Source: Calcarisporiella thermophila CBS 279.70 (taxonomy: Eukaryota; Calcarisporiellomycota). From it: 48,830 nucleotides of DNA. The notes under the pieces are model-generated. The model saw nothing but the letters and a program-made list of their open reading frames with translations. It ran no database searches and was not told where the DNA came from. The stretch spans positions 581,196 to 630,025 of the forward strand of contig NW_027192210.1 of the NCBI RefSeq assembly GCF_041956535.1, written 5' to 3'. Made by a program: the position numbers and the translations under genes. Positions 44,166 through 48,830 of this stretch are shown here, in pieces (the stretch's first letter is position 1; each line of letters begins with the position of its first letter).

Positions 44166-45382
44166 TCAGATAATTTTCAGGGAGGCTCCTAGAAGAGCAT
44201 TCAAACGAACTGTTGAGCCTGTCAGTTTCCCAAAATACCCGGCTATGTGCAGTTGGTCAGATTCCTGTAGGTGGATGAGGTCTTCGGCTCCAGGCGCCTC
44301 CACTATTGCGGGACCGTAAATACCACTTATATTAAACTTGCCCTGAAACTCTTCTTGCAGCAGTCTCATTTGAGATATTCCAAGAGCATTTGCTTTGATC
44401 TCGACTTCTTTGCTAGAAGAAATTCTGGTGCCCATATCAAACATTCCTCTGACGGCATCTAAGTGTAGCAATTCTCCAATCGTGGCATGGCCAGTGATGT
44501 TACCAAAATTGCTGCTTGCAAGAATATTCGGAGCAGCAACATCCTGTATATATATATAAAGAAATGAGCCAATCTATAAAGACCGATCAGCCAGAATCTC
44601 GCTGACCTTAAATGAAATATTTCCAACGGTTGTTCTAATTTCCACTTTCTCTCCTACTTTCAATCCACTCAGCTCATGGTTCAGAGGATGATGGAAAGAC
44701 AGAGTTTGGATATCCACTGCTTCAATATAAATAGGGAGAGTAATTGTAATTTTTCCGTGTAAACACAGTTTGGGATTTTGTGGCAATGGGCGAAACAGGC
44801 TTAGTTCATATTTCTCATTGCTCTCACTTATTTTAAATCCAACAAAATTGCCAACTAAAGATTCACTGAGCTTGATATCTAGTTGGATATTACCCTTCCT
44901 CTCAAATGATTGCACCACTTTCACTTCATAAGACTGTTTTTAGAAAAATAATAATTCGTAAGGAGGAATATACAGATGAGTGAATTCGCTTTAAGCATAC
45001 CGAGTTGTGATAATCCATGATTTTCATTTTAAATCTAGTCTGATTAAACTGCAAATTTTTTGGCCCATGCCAAGGAAATTTAGGGACACAACTTTCGACA
45101 GAATGATCCTGAAAATTATATACGCTCAGTAAATAATCTATTTTGGGAATTTCAAAAACATACCTCTCTCCGCTCGGAGATAGTTCTCATCAATAATGGA
45201 TAGATGAACGCAAAAAGGAAAAGCAAAATCAAAGCGTATGGGTTAGGAGTGCGGTTGGTTTCACTAGTCGTAGGAGCATATTTGGGTTGCTTTGTTCCGG
45301 CATTCGTAAGGGGAGTGCGCTCATTCACTAAAATAATATGTGGCGTTGATTCTTCTGGAATTGTAATGTATATTTCTTTCAT
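44166..45382 (-). CDS. Uncharacterised single-pass membrane protein with long beta-rich C-terminal domain
   Basis: Four exons: 45382-45164, 45108-45001, 44933-44607, 44543-44166; 343 aa. All exons are whole numbers of codons (73, 36, 109, 126 including stop), so every intron is phase 0. Residues 1-48 are polar; residues 49-65 (PYALILLFLFAFIYPLL) form the only membrane span. There is no cleavable signal, giving a type II layout with ~275 residues on the far side. That domain alternates hydrophobic and polar residues with repeated Gly-Asn segments (VGNISFK, NFGNITGHATIGELLHL, GKFNISGIYGPAIVEA), suggesting stacked beta strands as in DUF4097-like or adhesin-type domains. That fold is a guess; I do not recognise the family. 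Confidence 0.72.
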
Positions 45383-46241
45383 CCTAAAAAAAAAAGAGAA
45401 GCTGCTGCAATAGCAATTAGGGTTACTTGGATTTATTAGGATAGCCAAGAAATCGGTAAAAACGCGATTTATTGTGGTAAAAATTCTCTCACCGACCTAA
45501 GCGAGAATTGGAGGACAACGTCATAAACAAGCACATTGGAAAAACTTGGTTTTCTCTAGTTTGAATAAAATGCTCAACTCCCATCTTTTCACTGCATTTA
45601 CACAAAGAAGCCACAGGATTAACAAAATAATATTGTATAACTGATTTTCATATTGAAGAATAGTTGCTTTTTAAATGTAAAGCACTTCTACTGATTACAT
45701 CCTCGTCATGTACGGATCTACCTACTAAAAACTCAATGCTTCGACATAGTCTTGCATGTGGAATGCTTTTCTTAAAGTGCTTGACAAAATGAAAGGGTTG
45801 TTTCTTCAAAATTGCGGAATATATGCCGTAGATCATAAATCAGGAGGATTGATTGGAGTCTTAACTTGGCCTATCCCCATATATTTTATAGCTCTATGTT
45901 AACAGTACATTCATAAATGACTTCAAATCATAGGGAGATAATTGGGATATATAAGAGTTTAGATGTCAAGATTACTGCACTGTGTAAAAGAAAGAGCTAG
46001 GCTGCCAAATTGTATTGGTAGATGTAGACTATAGCATTAATCCAAATAGTTTGACTCCAAAATTGAACAGTCCGGAATGCCGCAATTTCTATTGGAATGG
46101 TTTCGAAATAACTCTTCGAATATGTAAATTCACCGGGAATGATACATATATGAAGCATATTAGATTAGCATCTGCTGTAATATTTTATTTTTATATTCAA
46201 TTAATTGAAAACACAGTATTTTCATCTAAATGTAACTAGAG
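45383..46241. other. Intergenic, AT-rich
   Basis: Divergent upstream region of the membrane protein and the first Cys-rich secreted protein. No gene is supported. Confidence 0.45.
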
Positions 46242-46610
46242 ATGGGATATATTCAATCAATTCTCCCTCTTATACTTGTAGTTACGCATCTTTCAACTAG
46301 TGTATTAGGTAGGTGCTCGGGAAGCTGTTGGGCAGCTCCATTCACCTGGGGCCCAGTTTGCAAGGGCTCGGCTGGTATATTTGGCAGCCCAGGATGGAAA
46401 CAGGGATATTCTGTTACTGCTCATAATAGTGGTGGCACCTTAGTATGTTGTCAGGGGAAGGGATATAATAGCGCCGGCAAGGAAACCTGGTATGGGCTTG
46501 GGTGCGGTACTAATCTAAAGGGGTCAGTGCCTTGGGGAAATAACGCTGCAATGCCGGCCATCAAATGCCAGGGTAATCCTACTGGAAGTATTGTATCATT
46601 TGGGTGTTAA
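46242..46610 (+). CDS. Small secreted eight-cysteine protein, paralogue 1
   Basis: Single exon, 122 aa. A signal peptide of about 23 residues (ILPLILVVTHLSTSVLG) is followed by a mature region of ~99 residues. It has eight cysteines in the order C-x3-C-x10-C, then VCC, GLGC, IKC and a final C as last residue. Conserved blocks shared with the downstream copy are CKGSAGI, GSPGWKQGYS, NSGGT-VCCQ, WYG-GCG, PWGN-AAMP and GNPTGS. The high Gly, Pro and Trp content and paired cysteines suggest a compact disulfide-rich beta fold. No enzymatic motif is seen. Possible roles are effector, antimicrobial or wall-binding protein; none is shown. Confidence 0.82.
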   Translation: MGYIQSILPLILVVTHLSTSVLGRCSGSCWAAPFTWGPVCKGSAGIFGSPGWKQGYSVTAHNSGGTLVCCQGKGYNSAGKETWYGLGCGTNLKGSVPWGNNAAMPAIKCQGNPTGSIVSFGC

Positions 46611-47852
46611 TAGAATTGAATCACATTCCCATTATTGAGACCACAAAAATCTTATTGGAAATCTTTGTTTGGTATTTCACTTGATAATATTAGTAGCACT
46701 CTTGTAAGAATCCATATTGTCAAAGCAACAGCCTTACTTTTTTTGTTATACTTTGGCGATTTAACTAAGGCGAGTCAATATTATACAGTATAAAACTAAG
46801 TTAATCATCCTTCATTCAAGATGTAATACTTGGGAGACGCTCATATGGAAATCCAAATTAATTAAATGTGTGTACAACAAATTGATTCAAAGCCAATGAG
46901 TAAATTATGTGGCTACAGGAAACTGAAAGTAGTTCTTCAATTCAAATCGGAAACATAAATTCTTTTTTTAAAACGATAAAATGCTTTCACTCATAAAATC
47001 GAGTTAACTTGATTGGTTGTATTGCAAATTAAAATGGCCCCAACTACATACATACAATCATATAATTAAGTCACAGTGAAGGCTAAGTCTAGAACAGAGC
47101 CAAAAATAAGAATTTTTTGTACCTGTATTTTTTAGGCAAAGTAGCCAAGCCTAGCTTTTTAAAAATAACCCACTGCAATTGCAATAGAATTAATACCATT
47201 CATTTAAAATAATCCTAGTATTAATACATAAATTGTGTAACGGACTTCATCAATGATCGAGTTTCCACGTGGTCGTTCAAGCCACGTAACTTTTTGCATC
47301 AACGGAGGTTGTACTCGATGCTAAATAATAGGAGAACCTAGGCAGAGTAGGTCGAGGTTCTATAGCCATTGGCTTGCATCTGGCGAACAAGTTAACGAAA
47401 TGCAGAGTATTATGCCCATAGTATTTGATATATCTCGGTAATGGTATCACCCATCTCGTAATAAAAGTGGCATCACTCGTCTGGATACTTGAGAAATACG
47501 CATATTATAGAATATTTTGGCCATTGCTTGGTTAAAAAAGCGTTGCTCTTAACTAGTAAAAAAAGGAAAAAGTCTGCACTAACACAGGTATGACTAACAT
47601 GTTCCTTACAGGGTAGCTATGACCCTGATGAGAATATGAATAAATATTCGAGCAGCAACACGGCTTACTTCCGTGCTGCTACTTTATACTTCAGACTTTA
47701 TCATTTATCCGTTCTTACACAATCGCATTATGCCATTAATTCTAGGTGGTGATTACTATAAATACTGCCAGTTTTTCATGAAATTAGTTGTGCCAACATC
47801 GAGGCTCTCTTTATATATTCCTAAACAAAACTTTTGAGTTTCTAAAATTGAG
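46611..47852. other. Intergenic between the two Cys-rich genes
   Basis: AT-rich. A GC-rich imperfect hairpin lies at 47651-47680. I found no third copy or fragment of the family here. Confidence 0.45.
47651..47680. repeat. GC-rich imperfect hairpin upstream of paralogue 2
   Basis: AGCAG and CACGG (47651-47655, 47659-47663) pair with CCGTG and CTGCT (47671-47680), with a 3-nt bulge and a 7-nt loop. It stands out in AT-rich surroundings about 170 nt before the start of the secreted protein gene. Confidence 0.5.
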
Positions 47853-48221
47853 ATGAAGTTTTCGCTCGTTGCTCTCCTCTCCTTGTTGCTGGTGCTAATT
47901 CAGCAAGCGACTAGTGTATCTGCAAAATGCTCCGGAACCTGTTACGCGCCTCCATTTAAAATGGGACCCAAATGCAAAGGTTCGGCTGGTATTCTCGGCA
48001 GTCCAGGTTGGAAACAAGGATACTCCATCTATGCAAAAAATAGTGGAGGTACCATGGTCTGCTGCCAAGTGAAGGGGTACGTTAAAGGAAAAGAAAAATG
48101 GTATGGGGTTGGATGCGGCTCATCACTCAAAGGAGTTGTTCCTTGGGGGAATGTCGCAGCGATGCCTGAAATAAAGTGCAAAGGCAACCCTACTGGAAGC
48201 TTTGTGACTTTTGATTGCTAA
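47853..48221 (+). CDS. Small secreted eight-cysteine protein, paralogue 2
   Basis: Single exon, 122 aa, with a signal peptide of about 24 residues (MKFSLVALLSLLLVLIQQ, cleavage near SVSA). The mature part aligns with paralogue 1 with a single one-residue gap and roughly 70% identity by hand count; all eight cysteines are in register. It is richer in lysine (KMGPKCKG, KGKEKWYG, EIKCKG), so more basic than paralogue 1, as is common in antimicrobial proteins. Same strand, 1.2 kb downstream, hence tandem duplication. A TATA-like TTTATATATTCC lies near 47810. Function unknown. Confidence 0.83.
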   Translation: MKFSLVALLSLLLVLIQQATSVSAKCSGTCYAPPFKMGPKCKGSAGILGSPGWKQGYSIYAKNSGGTMVCCQVKGYVKGKEKWYGVGCGSSLKGVVPWGNVAAMPEIKCKGNPTGSFVTFDC

Positions 48222-48830
48222 GGTAGAGGACCAATGTATTAGAAAAGCTTTGAGTAACCTTTAGACAGACAAACGGTTTTTTAAATAATAAGTACTTTTT
48301 ATTTACTAATGTTTAGGAGATTAAGAAATTGACTTAAGCCTATTTAACTTGAAATAGGATTTATAATTATATTATTCCTTTAATAAATCTCAACTAATTT
48401 TTTAAAAATATTCAGATGGGATCTGAATAAGTTCATTAGATCATGGACAACTACAAAAAGATATTAAATTTGAACATGCAAATTTCTATCAAGTAATGTT
48501 GATAAATGTAGCCAATGGAACCGAAGAGAACTTTCAAAGTTTATAGTAAAAGGTTACACGTTCAGTATTCAGATAATAAATGAGCATCTGGTCAAATATT
48601 TTAGTGTCGAATGGTAAAATCTTAAATATACTATTAAAATAATAGTTTGAGCTAATAGAGTCAGCTACTACTAGGACTCTGTACTATACAGTTAAGTCAC
48701 CATTTAGATTCCTAGTGTGACTAAATGTCTTCAAGGTTCATTTTGATATTCTCCAAACATCTTGCCCAAGCTATATATTGTACATCCTAACTGTTTTCTG
48801 CCATGTATCTTCTATTAACAAATAGACTGC
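48222..48830. other. AT-rich end of window
   Basis: 3' region of the second Cys-rich gene. No gene or fragment is recognised before the window ends. Confidence 0.45.

Overview
This window is nuclear DNA from a fungus. The genes carry many short spliceosomal introns (mostly 45-110 nt, GT-AG), intergenic sequence is AT-rich, and several genes have pyrimidine-rich leaders. The gene set includes fungal-style FTR1/FET3 reductive iron uptake and a fused THI6. A CLASRP-type SR protein, a LanC-like protein and an endoglycoceramidase-like enzyme point (as inference) to an early-diverging, non-yeast lineage rather than Saccharomycotina. I did not identify the species. Exon borders were read by hand from splice sites, reading frame and family alignment; every intact multi-exon model below closes in frame.

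Layout: 81-1091 (+) kappa-class GST; 1546-3462 (-) secreted metallophosphoesterase/5'-nucleotidase-like protein; 4315-10785 (+) three intronless class-3 lipases in tandem; 11435-13359 (+) PUF RNA-binding protein; 13796-16174 (+) CLASRP-like SR protein; 16464-17258 (-) FoP/CHTOP-type mRNA-export factor; 18680-20015 (+) mitochondrial fusion of an Apd1/Aim32-type ferredoxin with an adrenodoxin-type ferredoxin; 20545-22012 (-) COX15; 22387-23035 (-) ribosomal protein eS27; 23470-25014 (-) FTR1 divergent from 25634-27883 (+) FET3; 28254-29989 (-) THI6. From about 30 kb onward the DNA becomes visibly more AT-rich and gene-poor. This part holds a frameshifted cupredoxin (31158-31513, -), a LanC-like protein (32477-34138, +), a small membrane protein (34759-35028, -), neutral ceramidase (37923-40601, +) convergent with an endoglycoceramidase-like GH5 enzyme (41207-43157, -), an uncharacterised single-pass membrane protein (44166-45382, -), and two tandem secreted eight-cysteine proteins (46242-46610 and 47853-48221, +).

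Functional reading: the left half is largely housekeeping (splicing and mRNA export, translation, heme A, thiamine, iron). The accessory content is mainly lipid attack and secretion: three secreted lipases, plus a secreted pair that could strip glycans from glycosphingolipids and then split the ceramide. The most unusual items are the protein carrying two different [2Fe-2S] ligand sets, the ceramidase/endoglycoceramidase pair, the eight-cysteine secreted family, and very small exons (6, 8, 16 and 24 nt). No tRNA, rRNA, CRISPR array or recognisable transposon was found.
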